Source of the DNA: Bacillota bacterium
GTDB lineage: Bacteria > Bacillota > Clostridia > Lachnospirales > Lachnospiraceae
Assembly (NCBI GenBank): GCA_023409535.1
Contig: JAEYGZ010000036.1
Coordinates: 310,001-374,000, forward strand
Reading direction: 5' to 3'
Length of the DNA stretch: 64,000 nt
A model generated the notes under the pieces. That model was not told the origin of the DNA. It ran no database searches and saw only the letters and a program-made list of their open reading frames with translations. The position numbers were made by a program, and so were the translations under genes. Positions 1-8,768 of the stretch are shown here, in pieces; the first letter of the stretch is position 1, and each line of letters begins with the position of its first letter.

Positions 1-1
1 T

Positions 2-634
2 GGTTTAAAAGTTATCCTGGCATTATTTATTGCGGTGTTTCTGACCAGTGCAATTAAAACAAAAAATTTCTTGAGAGCGATTGTATTTTTTCCTAATATC
101 GTGAGTACGATTGCGGTAGGCATCACCTTTAGTGCATTAATGCATCCCACCAAAGGTCTATTTAATAAAGTATTATTCACCCTCGGCTTTCCGGCAATCG
201 ATTGGCTTGGTAATGCGAAAGGTGCATTATTCTCTGTAATCGCTGCGGATGTATGGAAAGGCTTAGGAATTGCCACTGTTATCTATATCGCGGGGATCCA
301 ATCCATTGACAAGACATATTATGAGGCAGCATCAATAGATGGGGCATCCGGATGGGGGCAATTTAAAAATGTGACTATTCCGCTTTGCAGACCTGCGATG
401 AATTCGGTTATTATTCTATCCTTTATTGGTGGTATGAGAAGCTTTGATTTGATTTGGACAATGACAGGCGGAGGACCGGGCTTTGCTACGGACGTTGTAG
501 CATCAGTTGTATATAAACAATATGCAGCCGGCTTCTATGGGCTTTCAACAGCCGGTAATGTGATTATGTTTATTATGATAGGCGTGTTGGCATTTCCGCT
601 GCAAAAATTTCTATTAAGCAAGGAGGTTAACTGA
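2..634 (+). CDS. Sugar ABC transporter permease, MalF type (5' end cut by window)
   Basis: Inner-membrane permease of a carbohydrate ABC importer (binding-protein-dependent permease, MalF/UgpA type). The reading frame is open from base 2 to the stop at 632-634. The GTG at 35 lies inside a hydrophobic segment, so the true start is upstream of the window. Several membrane helices are visible. The EAA loop reads YEAASIDGASGWGQFKNVTIP, the docking site for the ATPase. It overlaps the next permease by one base (TGATG), so the two are co-translated and probably form a heterodimer. The binding protein is presumably upstream. The kinase/AraC pair just downstream suggests a carbohydrate substrate, but the sugar cannot be read from the sequence. 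Confidence 0.9.
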   Translation, partial: GLKVILALFIAVFLTSAIKTKNFLRAIVFFPNIVSTIAVGITFSALMHPTKGLFNKVLFTLGFPAIDWLGNAKGALFSVIAADVWKGLGIATVIYIAGIQSIDKTYYEAASIDGASGWGQFKNVTIPLCRPAMNSVIILSFIGGMRSFDLIWTMTGGGPGFATDVVASVVYKQYAAGFYGLSTAGNVIMFIMIGVLAFPLQKFLLSKEVN

Positions 635-1467
635 TGAGGAATAAGAAAAGAAATCTAACTGTATTGGGAGATATGATAGGAGTTATTGCAGCAGTTCTTA
701 TTTTTATTGTTCCCTTTTATTTCATGTTTGTTAACTCCTTTAAAGAGCGCAGAGAATCGAATCTCTTAACAATTAATTGGCCTAAAGTCCTGCAATGGGA
801 TAATTATAAAGAAGTATTAACTGCAAATAACGGGATCGTACTCACTGCTTTTAAGAATAGTATCCTATTGACCGCAGGAGCAGTAATTTTACTGATTGTT
901 TTTTGCTCTATGGCTGGATATGTATTGCAACGACGCAGGGACAAGGCAACGGGTTTCATTAATTTGATGATTCTTTCAGGACTTATGATACCCCCTGCAA
1001 TCATGCCGACGATATGGATGATGCAAGGATTGCATATTTACAAGTCTTTAGCTGGCATGATTCTTGTAGAAGTTGCATTGCAGGTACCGTTTACCTGTAT
1101 GTTATACCGTGGCTTTATGAGTTCGGTACCGATTGAACTGGAAGAAGCAGGATATATTGACGGCTGTTCCAGAATTAAGCTATTTACACAGATTATCTTT
1201 CCGTTGTTAAAACCGGTAACTGCAACAGTAATTATTTTAAATGCTGTCAGTATTTTTAATGATTTCACACACCCATTATATTTCCTGCCGGGAAGGGATA
1301 ATGCAACGGTACAGTTAACTTTGTATAACTTCATGGGACAGTTTTCGAATTCTTATAATTTAGTGTTTGCAGATGTCATTATTATCACAATACCAATGTT
1401 AATCTTGTTTATCCTATTTAACCGAAAGATCGTAGATGGTATGGTTGCCGGTGCCGTCAAAGGCTAA
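634..1467 (+). CDS. Sugar ABC transporter permease, MalG type
   Basis: Second permease of the importer, 277 residues, the usual length for MalG/AraQ-type permeases. About six hydrophobic helices are visible. The EAA loop EAGYIDGCSRIKLFTQIIFP lies around residue 170, and the C-terminus ends VDGMVAGAVKG, a tail typical of this subfamily. AGGAGG lies 621-626 and the ATG overlaps the upstream stop codon. No ATPase gene follows. In Firmicutes such importers often share one MsmX-type ATPase encoded elsewhere (known for the family; inferred here). Confidence 0.93.
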   Translation: MRNKKRNLTVLGDMIGVIAAVLIFIVPFYFMFVNSFKERRESNLLTINWPKVLQWDNYKEVLTANNGIVLTAFKNSILLTAGAVILLIVFCSMAGYVLQRRRDKATGFINLMILSGLMIPPAIMPTIWMMQGLHIYKSLAGMILVEVALQVPFTCMLYRGFMSSVPIELEEAGYIDGCSRIKLFTQIIFPLLKPVTATVIILNAVSIFNDFTHPLYFLPGRDNATVQLTLYNFMGQFSNSYNLVFADVIIITIPMLILFILFNRKIVDGMVAGAVKG

Positions 1468-1559
1468 TGGATTAACGTGGTTCACGCGTTCCCGGGCTTT
1501 CTGGGTGTCAGAGTTATAGATAGTGTGATATGATAATATCATAATGGAGGAAATAAAGT

Positions 1560-3362
1560 ATGCATTTTCGTACTAAAATAACCATCACCTATTCTGTTTT
1601 GATATTATTGCTGGCATTTATCCTGGGAATTGCGTATAACGATCATAATATAAAACTGTATGAGAAAAATGAATATGCGAATCTTGAAATGATGACAGAG
1701 AAAATATCTCAGCAGTTTGAAGAAAACGTCAAACCCATGGAATTTATAACGGAATATATATTGTCCGATATAGAAGTGTTGGATGCGCTTGTTACGTTGG
1801 CTTCAGCAGATCCGGCAAGTCAATTAAGTTCAACTTACATAAAGAAGGCAAAAGAAAAAATTCGATTAAAACTCAACTCCTATTATATAACGAAGAATTT
1901 TTATCGTGTATTAGTATATAATTCCATGGGCAATGTTGTTGCTAACGACGATTATTCGGACAAACTAACGGATAAAACAATAAAACCGGAAGATCTTAAG
2001 TGGATAAGCCAGGTTAATCACCAAAAGGGAAAACCGATCCTGATCGGGGTACATAAGGATGATTGGAGTGTAAAGAGTAAAGGGAACGTGTACAGCATAG
2101 TAAAAGAGATTCAAGGTATGTCCATGGGATACATAGAAGTACAGAGACAGGCGGCAGAATTAGAGAATATATTTTCGACTGCAAAAGATAAAGTGGAGGT
2201 TGTTGCGATAAAATCCGGAAAGGAGATTCTATATTCCAGTCTGAAGCTGAATAAAGGGAATCAGGACTTTTATATCTCTGTAGCAGAAAGTACGCCGAAG
2301 GGAACCTATGAATATGAGAATCCTGTAACTCATGAGACAGAAGTTATATCCAGTTTGTACTCGGACGTAACGAAGGTAACTGTGTTACTGATTGAAAATA
2401 AAAAGGTTATTACGGAATCTCTATCCGAGATTACACCTATGACAATATTTATTACAGCATGCCTCCTATTCGTATCTTTGACTTACATTGTAATTGTATC
2501 CGGTCTCCTTACAAAACCTATGCGTCAGCTCCGAAATCAAATAGAGCGGACGGAAATTGAGACACTGGAAGACAAGATTGTGTATGATCAGTCCAATGAT
2601 GAGATTGTAGCATTGAGTAACGCATATCAGCTTATGTTGAAAAGGCTGAATGAAGCGATCATAAAAGAGAGAAAAAGGTCGTTGGTACAGATGCAGGCTC
2701 AATATGATTCTCTGCAAGCACAGGTGAATCCACATTTCTTATATAATGTATTGAATACGATCTCATACAGAGGAGTTAAGAATAATGATGAAGTTATCTG
2801 TGATATGTGTTATAACCTGGCAGCTATGCTTCGATATTCTACCAACAATAAGGAAAGACAAAGCACGATAGCGGATGAGATAGATTATCTGGAGAGATAT
2901 TTTTATCTGCTGAAAAAGAGATACGAGCATATGCTTGAATACACAATCAATATAGATGAGAAGATGAAAGGTCAGGTAATTCCTAAGATTGCATTACAAC
3001 AAATTGTGGAAAACTCCATAACGCATGGTTTTATTAATAGTGAAGAAATTATGGTCATACAGGTCACCGGATGGGAAGAAAATGGCTGGTGGTATGTAAC
3101 TGTGACGGATAATGGCCAGGGATTATCTGATAGTGTAGCTAAAAAATTGGAGAAAAGAATGGCAGATACAAAAGATCTATTAATAAACGGTGAACATAAT
3201 GTCGAATTAGAGATAGGCGGTATGGGGCTTGTCAATACTTATGGCAGACTGTTATTACTTTATGGTAATGATCTGATCTTCACTTTCTCAAGTGATGGTG
3301 ATGGTACCAGGGTCATGATAGGAGCCCCAATGAAAGATGAGAAGGAGATAGCAGATGTTTAA
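1560..3362 (+). CDS. YesM-type sensor histidine kinase
   Basis: Membrane sensor kinase of 600 residues. It has an N-terminal helix (about 8-25), a long extracytoplasmic sensor region, a second helix near residues 290-315, and a HAMP region. The His_kinase domain carries the PHFLYN motif with the phospho-acceptor histidine, in the context QVNPHFLYNVLNTISY. A HATPase domain follows, with an N box (IVENSITHGF) and G boxes (DNGQGLS, GGMGLVNTYGR). This layout is the LytS/YesM class used by Clostridia to sense sugars. Its last 8 bases overlap the response regulator. The start has GGAGG 1546-1550. Together with the two permeases upstream it probably senses the imported sugar or its binding protein; the ligand is unknown. 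Confidence 0.93.
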   Translation: MHFRTKITITYSVLILLLAFILGIAYNDHNIKLYEKNEYANLEMMTEKISQQFEENVKPMEFITEYILSDIEVLDALVTLASADPASQLSSTYIKKAKEKIRLKLNSYYITKNFYRVLVYNSMGNVVANDDYSDKLTDKTIKPEDLKWISQVNHQKGKPILIGVHKDDWSVKSKGNVYSIVKEIQGMSMGYIEVQRQAAELENIFSTAKDKVEVVAIKSGKEILYSSLKLNKGNQDFYISVAESTPKGTYEYENPVTHETEVISSLYSDVTKVTVLLIENKKVITESLSEITPMTIFITACLLFVSLTYIVIVSGLLTKPMRQLRNQIERTEIETLEDKIVYDQSNDEIVALSNAYQLMLKRLNEAIIKERKRSLVQMQAQYDSLQAQVNPHFLYNVLNTISYRGVKNNDEVICDMCYNLAAMLRYSTNNKERQSTIADEIDYLERYFYLLKKRYEHMLEYTINIDEKMKGQVIPKIALQQIVENSITHGFINSEEIMVIQVTGWEENGWWYVTVTDNGQGLSDSVAKKLEKRMADTKDLLINGEHNVELEIGGMGLVNTYGRLLLLYGNDLIFTFSSDGDGTRVMIGAPMKDEKEIADV

Positions 3363-4863
3363 TGTAATTGTTGTAGACGATGAACCATCAGCAGTGGATT
3401 ATATATGCACAATTATTGAGACCAAATGTCCTAAATTTCAAGTCGTGGCAACTGCGAAGAATGCAAAAGAGGGATTGGAGAAAGTATATGAATATCATCC
3501 TGATTTGATTATTACTGATATAAAGATGCCTATTATGAATGGTATTGATTATGTGACGAAGATAAAGGAAGAGTTTCCCTCTATTTATTCTATTATTGTA
3601 AGTGGATATCAGGATTTTGAATATGCAAAAGGAGCAATTAAGTCAGGGGCTTTGGATTATATTTTAAAACCGATTAATCCTATGATGTTAAAAAATACTT
3701 TAGATAATATAGTTGAGAAGCTTAATGTTACCCTTTCCCATAAGAGAAATAATCTGATACGCAGTATCTCCAGGGGAGGCACACCGGCTGAGTCAGATAT
3801 CAGGAGATGCTTTCCCAGTGAAAGATATTATGCAGCAATTATAAGGAAGAACGGTTTGCCGAGAAGATTTTCGAATAAATCCAGCATTGAGATATTTTCC
3901 AGTGAAGATGAGATGATTTACTTATATGGAAGAGATGAAATGGAATCCTTGTATATATGCCCGGAGGAAATACTGCATCCTAAAAAGTTTTCTGAATTAA
4001 TTCAAAGAACTCTTAAGAAGGGACAGTACCAGGATGGCTATACAACTTCTGTCGTTGTAACAAAAAGCTTTGAGGCAAAGGAATTATTCCATGTTGTAAA
4101 GGATTTGTATAAGACATTGGATTCAAGAATTGTAATCGGCTATACGCAGAACATATTCTTGAACGCAAGATCAGGCTCCGAACCGGTGAGTCATCATGAT
4201 GGTGAACCTATTAGACGAGTGGAATACGTTATGAAGGAGCAAAAATGGGGGCTGTTAAAAGTTGAATTCACAAAACTTATGAATAAATGGGAGAAAGAGA
4301 AATACCCCCAATTATGGATTGAAAGGTTCACAAGGCAGATGTTTTATACGATACAGATGAGGTATTCTAATTCCTTAATGGATGACTACGAATTTATGTT
4401 AGAGGATGCCTTCTTTTATGCTGCTTCAATGGATGAACTGACAGAGAGTCTGCTGGATATCTTCAATAAATGTATGCAGGAGGATACTGCGTATTCTCAG
4501 AAAACAGATACTAGTAAGTTTATGGAGACAATTAAAGAATACTTGAACAGACATATGTCAGAAACGATTACCTTGCAATCCGTATGCAAGGAATTTGGTA
4601 TCGTTCAACCGCATTTAAGCAAGCTGTTCCGCAAATATGAAGATAAATCATTTAATGATTACCTGACTGCAATCCGTATCGACTGCGCAAAGAAGCTTAT
4701 GAGAGAAAATAAGGAATTTTTTGTGAAGGATATTGCAGCAATGGTAGGATATAATGATCAGTTTTATTTTAGCAGGGTTTTTTGTTCGATTACCGGAACG
4801 CCGCCATCTGCCTATGCGGAGATGTTAAATAGGGAAAGTAACGGTGTGATGGATAAAATATAA
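3355..4863 (+). CDS. YesN-type response regulator with AraC DNA-binding domain
   Basis: Partner of the upstream kinase, 502 residues. The N-terminal receiver domain has the acidic pair DDE, the phospho-acceptor in DLIITDIKMP (about residue 55) and the conserved lysine in YILKPINP. A long linker of no clear family follows. The C-terminal 100 residues form two helix-turn-helix units of the AraC/XylS type (KEYLNRHMSETITLQSVC, then DIAAMVGYNDQFYFSRVF). The start overlaps the kinase gene by 8 bases, which points to translational coupling. It probably activates the adjacent transporter and hydrolase genes (inference from family habit). Confidence 0.94.
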   Translation: MFNVIVVDDEPSAVDYICTIIETKCPKFQVVATAKNAKEGLEKVYEYHPDLIITDIKMPIMNGIDYVTKIKEEFPSIYSIIVSGYQDFEYAKGAIKSGALDYILKPINPMMLKNTLDNIVEKLNVTLSHKRNNLIRSISRGGTPAESDIRRCFPSERYYAAIIRKNGLPRRFSNKSSIEIFSSEDEMIYLYGRDEMESLYICPEEILHPKKFSELIQRTLKKGQYQDGYTTSVVVTKSFEAKELFHVVKDLYKTLDSRIVIGYTQNIFLNARSGSEPVSHHDGEPIRRVEYVMKEQKWGLLKVEFTKLMNKWEKEKYPQLWIERFTRQMFYTIQMRYSNSLMDDYEFMLEDAFFYAASMDELTESLLDIFNKCMQEDTAYSQKTDTSKFMETIKEYLNRHMSETITLQSVCKEFGIVQPHLSKLFRKYEDKSFNDYLTAIRIDCAKKLMRENKEFFVKDIAAMVGYNDQFYFSRVFCSITGTPPSAYAEMLNRESNGVMDKI

Positions 4864-4883
4864 GCATGCCAGGAGGTTGAAGC

Positions 4884-4997
4884 ATGTTATATCCAAGAAG
4901 AAGTGAGACTAAATTAAGCAGGGAATTACTTAATGATCCAACATGGCGAGACCGTTTCAAAGTCTGTGTAAACAAAATTACTGATATAAACTCTTAA
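4884..4997 (+). CDS. 37-residue ORF after the AraC regulator, possibly the 5' stub of a lost gene
   Basis: ATG at 4884, stop TAA at 4995-4997. A consensus AGGAGG at 4871-4876 sits 7 bases before the start. The protein begins MLYPRRSETKLSRELLND, which resembles the first residues of some sugar-hydrolase genes that follow YesM/YesN pairs, but 37 residues are too few for any such enzyme. A hairpin terminator follows directly. I read it either as the surviving head of a deleted glycoside hydrolase gene or as a genuine small peptide. Nothing in the sequence decides between them. Confidence 0.35.
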   Translation: MLYPRRSETKLSRELLNDPTWRDRFKVCVNKITDINS

Positions 4998-5466
4998 TAG
5001 TTACTTATGGGCAAGGCCATTTTCTAGTGGTTCTTGCCCATGTTTGTATTATAAAACTGTTTTTGGGCGTCAAGTAAAACTCCCCTACGGCAATCCTAAA
5101 CACCTTGTTTTAAGATCGTTTTCATTAACGCACATCCCGAGAGAAATCCTTACGTCCGCCCATATCAATGCCAATGGCGATATATGCTTATTCACAAACT
5201 CAATAGAAAAGACATAAGATGAGTGAAGTATTGACAACCATTATATACTTCCACAGCATTAGCAAATAAACTTAAATATAAAACTATTTTAACAATACTC
5301 AAATAATTAATAAATAAAATATAAATATTTACTATGTATTATCACTGTATCAAGAATAAGTAACAAGATTGAATACCCCTCTTAGCGGGTATGAATGAAT
5401 ACCGTTTGAAGATATTCATGAAAATAGCAGAGAATGAAATTTATATACAATCAGGAGGATATGATT
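4998..5466. other. Intergenic region before the chemoreceptor-like gene
   Basis: Apart from the terminator, this holds an unexplained open stretch ending at TAA 5215-5217 (the last 29 codons read THIPREILTSAHINANGD and on). It has no start or ribosome site and may be a decayed gene. The part from 5260 to 5360 is very AT-rich and probably carries the promoter of the next gene. Small inverted repeats ATACCC/GGGTAT (5373-5378, 5387-5392) lie in the likely leader. I see no clear promoter consensus. Confidence 0.4.
5007..5041 (+). terminator. Rho-independent-type hairpin after the sugar regulator operon
   Basis: The arms ATGGGCAAG (5007-5015) and CTTGCCCAT (5033-5041) are perfectly complementary, with inner pairing GCCA/TGG. 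They are followed by TGTTTGTATT, a weak T tract. It lies 10 bases after the 37-residue ORF and ends the transporter/kinase/regulator transcript. Confidence 0.7.
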
Positions 5467-6930
5467 ATGCAGGATGCTTTTGTGAGAAGCAATATGGTAA
5501 AGGTAAATAGGATTATTAATGTTTTGATGGGAATTGTTCTTGTCATTTCCATTTTTTTGCTTTTTACGAAACAAGTCAGACCGGAAGTAGCAGGTTCTCT
5601 TTTTTTGGAGCTTATAATCGCAACTGTTTTGGTGGTAAGAAAGAAAAAACCAATGCTGGCGACGGCTGTATTGCTATTATCAATGCTGACATTTACGATA
5701 CCTTATATAGGAAGCAGTATATCTGGTATGCTGATAATGGTAGTTTTATGTATCTTATCCCTGTATCTGAATAAAATTCTGCTATACAGTATGGGAAACC
5801 TCTATGTTATTTCCTATGTCATTATATATTATTCCAATGTACATAAATTTGACGTAAATCTGTTTGTTACACTGGCCTTTGTGGGATTAACTGAAATTGT
5901 CTTATATTTTGTTTGCAGCCGCAGTGCCGGACTAATCCAATTATCGAATAAGAATGAGGCAGAAGCGAGAAAACTGCTGGAGCAGATGGATAACATGATA
6001 AATATTATCCGGGTAAGTACAGCTTCTCTAAGCAATGATATTATAAGCTGTGATAATGATATCAGTACTTTAAAAGACATCAGCAGCACAATGACGATCA
6101 GCATTAAAAATGTAGCGGAAGGTGTTGTAAATCAGTCCAATAGTATTACCTTTATCAGTGATATGATGAACAAAGCCGATGAGCAAATGCTTGAAATTAA
6201 TTCACTATCAAGAGATATGTCTAAAACTTCTCAGGATACCGGGCGGATAGTAAATCAGAATTCCGAACGAATAAGCCAGATGGGAATGCAAATGAAAATA
6301 ATAAATACCGCAGTACAGGAATCACTTGAAACTGTGGAGGCTTTAAATCAGAGCATGGAAGAAGTAAATGACTTTCTTTCCGCAATTAATCAGATTGCAG
6401 CACAAACCAATCTTCTTGCATTAAATGCAAGTATAGAGGCATCAAGAGCAGGAGATGCAGGGGCAGGATTTTCCGTTGTTGCAGGCGAGATTAAAAAACT
6501 TGCAGAACAAAGCACCAATACGGTAAAACATATTGGCAGTATCATAAATGACATCCAGGCGAAAATAGGGCTGGTTTTTGAAAAAGCAGGACAAGGGATT
6601 TCTGCGGTGAAAGAAGGGGAAATTATTACAAATGAAGTTTTCTACAGCTTTGAAAACATTAAAACAGCATTTATCAATCTCGATATGTACATAGAGAAAG
6701 AACTTGAAATGACAGAAACTGTGAGCTCAATCTTTATGGAAATACGGGGACAATCGGAAACCATATCGGACATTTCCGCAAAACATTCAGAAAATACAGA
6801 GGAAATGTTTGCAATAACGGAAGAGCAAAATTCCAGCATTGATGTTATTTATGATTCCATCAGGAGTATTAGCAAATCAGGAATCAAATTAAGAAATTTA
6901 ACTGAAAGCAGGCAGGAAGCCGGTTTATAA
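5467..6930 (+). CDS. Methyl-accepting chemotaxis-like membrane protein
   Basis: Signal transducer of 487 residues. The ATG at 5467 is preferred because AGGAGG (5453-5458) is 8 bases upstream; an in-frame ATG at 5434 lies before that site and has none of its own. Residues 1 to about 170 are a bundle of five or six membrane helices with no extracytoplasmic ligand domain. A long helical MA domain follows, with the conserved hairpin tip around residues 305-325 (AAQTNLLALNASIEASRAG, then AGFSVVAGEIKKLAEQS). No HAMP domain is evident. Chemoreceptors with an all-membrane sensor are known in Clostridia; they may sense the membrane state or feed a non-chemotactic pathway. It stands alone, with no che genes nearby. 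Confidence 0.88.
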   Translation: MQDAFVRSNMVKVNRIINVLMGIVLVISIFLLFTKQVRPEVAGSLFLELIIATVLVVRKKKPMLATAVLLLSMLTFTIPYIGSSISGMLIMVVLCILSLYLNKILLYSMGNLYVISYVIIYYSNVHKFDVNLFVTLAFVGLTEIVLYFVCSRSAGLIQLSNKNEAEARKLLEQMDNMINIIRVSTASLSNDIISCDNDISTLKDISSTMTISIKNVAEGVVNQSNSITFISDMMNKADEQMLEINSLSRDMSKTSQDTGRIVNQNSERISQMGMQMKIINTAVQESLETVEALNQSMEEVNDFLSAINQIAAQTNLLALNASIEASRAGDAGAGFSVVAGEIKKLAEQSTNTVKHIGSIINDIQAKIGLVFEKAGQGISAVKEGEIITNEVFYSFENIKTAFINLDMYIEKELEMTETVSSIFMEIRGQSETISDISAKHSENTEEMFAITEEQNSSIDVIYDSIRSISKSGIKLRNLTESRQEAGL

Positions 6931-7054
6931 AAGATACAAATAATTATACTGCTAAGTAATATTTTCAAAACAAAATAGAAACAAAACGTAAACAAACCTT
7001 TGGTATCCTTCCCATCGGTTAATAAAAAATAAATTTAAAGGAGACTTGAATCAT

Positions 7055-7342
7055 ATGTCAAAATCAAAGATTGTTGAAGTAAATAAGAAAATTGAGGTAA
7101 ACGTTGTTAACGGGTATAAAAAAATCGAAAACGGTATTGTAGAGGGCTTCCAGAAAGTGACTGACAAGTTCGTGGATAACTATCTTACCAAAGAAGGGGA
7201 ATCAGTAGCGGAGGCGAAGACGCGGTTGCAGGCTGAACAGGCATCCCGGGAAGAAACAGCAAGGAAGGAAATGGAAGAACGAAAACAGCAACAACAGGAG
7301 ATGATGGATGTAATCAACAGAAAGACAGGGGCACAATGGTAA
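7055..7342 (+). CDS. Small charged coiled-coil protein of unknown function
   Basis: 95 residues. ATG 7055 is chosen over TTG 7046 because AAGGAG (7038-7043) is 11 bases before the ATG and only 2 before the TTG. The first half has amphipathic repeats (KKIEVNVVNGYKKIENGIVEGF). The second half is a very charged helix rich in E, K, R and Q ending KQQQQEMMDVINRK. There is no signal peptide or membrane helix. It is 29 bases upstream of the epimerase gene and probably co-transcribed. I do not recognise a named family with certainty; the composition suggests a membrane-surface or protein-binding helix. Confidence 0.75.
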   Translation: MSKSKIVEVNKKIEVNVVNGYKKIENGIVEGFQKVTDKFVDNYLTKEGESVAEAKTRLQAEQASREETARKEMEERKQQQQEMMDVINRKTGAQW

Positions 7343-7371
7343 CAGGAATCACAGTTTAGGAGGAACATAAT

Positions 7372-8382
7372 ATGGTCAGAAGAATGTATTTATTAACAGG
7401 TGCGGCCGGGTTGCTTGGTAGCAATGTGTCACGGAAGTTAATTGAAAGAGGGGAACAGGTACGGGCATTGGTATTGGCTGGTGACCCGGCAGCAAAATAT
7501 ATACCGGAGAAAGCTGAAATTGTAACAGGCGATGTGACGGATACTGCTTCTCTGGAACGATTTTTTACTGTACCGGAAGGAACTGAAATATATGTTATTC
7601 ATAGTGCCAGTATTGTTACCTTAGATCCGGCTCCCAATGAAAAAGTATATGCAGTTAATGTAACAGGTACCCAGAATATTATAAACAAATGCGTAAGCCA
7701 TAAGGTTAAAAAGATGGTTTATATAAGCTCAACGGGAGCTATTCCTGAAAGAAGTGGAAATCTGCCTATAAAAGAAGTAAAACACTTTAATTTCCAAGGA
7801 CTGGTCGGCTACTATTCCGTTACAAAAGCGCTGGCATCCCAACTGGTATTAAATGCGGTGGATTTGGTACCGGAGTTTGATGCTTCCATTATCCATCCAA
7901 GCGGCATTTGCGGTCCCGATGATTATTCTTATGGTCCGGTAGCAGATTTTATAATACAATATGCCAAAGGAAAGATGTCAGCGGGTATTGCCGGAACTTT
8001 TAACAGTGTGGATGTTCGGGATTTGGCAGAAGGCGTTATAGCTTGCTGTGATAAGGGAAGAAGGGGGGAATGCTATATCATGAGCAACAGTCTGGTATCT
8101 ATGAAGGAAATGTTCTGTCTGATTAATGAGGCGACCGGATTAAATTATAATCCCAAGATACTGTCTCCCAGGATAGCAAAAGGCCTTGCTAAAGTAATGG
8201 AGGTTACAGGTAAAATTACGGATAAACCGGTTTTGCTGAATGAATTTGCAATTTATAACCTGACACGCAATAATAATTTTGACTGTAATAAGGCCAGAAA
8301 GGAATTGGATTTTCATTGCCGTCCTTTTGAGGAGACTATTCGTGACGAGGTTGTGTGGTTAAAAACTGAGGGCAAACTATAG
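7372..8382 (+). CDS. NAD(P)-dependent epimerase/dehydratase (extended SDR)
   Basis: Cytosolic oxidoreductase or epimerase of 336 residues. The Rossmann motif TGAAGLLGSNV is near residue 10, the catalytic serine region is YISSTGAIPE, and the YxxxK pair is YYSVTKALA (about residue 150). The substrate part (SGICGPDDYSYGP) follows. AGGAGG 7358-7363 is 8 bases before ATG. It lies in one operon with the small coiled-coil gene. The size and motifs match the extended short-chain dehydrogenases (dihydroflavonol-reductase/NmrA-like epimerases), but the substrate is not determinable. It is not closely similar to the second epimerase of this window (55537-56394). Confidence 0.9.
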   Translation: MVRRMYLLTGAAGLLGSNVSRKLIERGEQVRALVLAGDPAAKYIPEKAEIVTGDVTDTASLERFFTVPEGTEIYVIHSASIVTLDPAPNEKVYAVNVTGTQNIINKCVSHKVKKMVYISSTGAIPERSGNLPIKEVKHFNFQGLVGYYSVTKALASQLVLNAVDLVPEFDASIIHPSGICGPDDYSYGPVADFIIQYAKGKMSAGIAGTFNSVDVRDLAEGVIACCDKGRRGECYIMSNSLVSMKEMFCLINEATGLNYNPKILSPRIAKGLAKVMEVTGKITDKPVLLNEFAIYNLTRNNNFDCNKARKELDFHCRPFEETIRDEVVWLKTEGKL

Positions 8383-8503
8383 AAGTATTATGTGATGACG
8401 GTAATAAAAAAAGGAGTCTGGTCTGGAAACAATGCAATGAACCACCAGAAATATTAATAACTCCCGTATTAATAGCCACATTGAATGAAAGGAGGATTGA
8501 ATT

Positions 8504-8572
8504 ATGAGCGGCAATATGGGCAGGAAGAAGGCCGGAGCCTGTGATTCAGCAGCAGCTGGATGTTGTTTATAG
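8504..8572 (+). CDS. 22-residue cysteine-containing peptide
   Basis: ATG 8504 to TAG 8570-8572. GGAGG at 8491-8495 is 8 bases upstream, a strong site. The peptide starts MSGNMGRKKAGACDSAAAG and ends CCL, so three of its last ten residues are cysteines. The next hairpin terminator is 50 bases downstream, so the ORF sits at the end of a transcript that may start in or after the epimerase gene. It is too short to assign. It could be a metal- or thiol-binding microprotein, a leader peptide, or chance. Confidence 0.45.
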   Translation: MSGNMGRKKAGACDSAAAGCCL

Positions 8573-8622
8573 CATCTGCGAGCGGGTTTATACATGGTAT
8601 GTATTTTATAGATGATAAATTT

Positions 8623-8663
8623 AAAAGCCAGCAGTTTGTCTTGTGTAGATTGCTGACTTTTTT
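8623..8663 (+). terminator. Rho-independent terminator
   Basis: The arms AAAAGCCAGCA (8623-8633) and TGCTGACTTTT (8651-8661) pair with one mismatch and run into a TTTTTT tract. It separates the epimerase/peptide transcript from the two-component operon. Confidence 0.7.
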
Positions 8664-8684
8664 AATTGGATAAAGAAATAAAAA

Positions 8685-8717
8685 TTAACAATTCTTAAAC
8701 AATTCTCAAACATTACC
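8685..8717 (+). promoter_or_regulatory. Three 11-bp direct repeats, likely OmpR-type regulator site
   Basis: Three consecutive 11-base units, TTAACAATTCT, TAAACAATTCT and CAAACATTACC, lie just upstream of a likely -10 box (TAATAT/TATAAG, 8722-8730) and 52 bases before the start codon at 8769. Tandem repeats with an 11-bp period are the standard binding pattern of OmpR/PhoB-family regulators. The regulator encoded at 9469 is the obvious candidate, giving autoregulation (inference). Confidence 0.55.
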
Positions 8718-8768
8718 TGAATAATATAAGGATACATTTTAAATAATTCAATGCAGGAGGATAGGAAT

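Noticed and set aside
5071..5217. Open frame ending NANGDICLFTNSIEKT, faintly like an AbrB-type antitoxin
   Set aside because: No start codon with a ribosome site, and the similarity is too weak to name.
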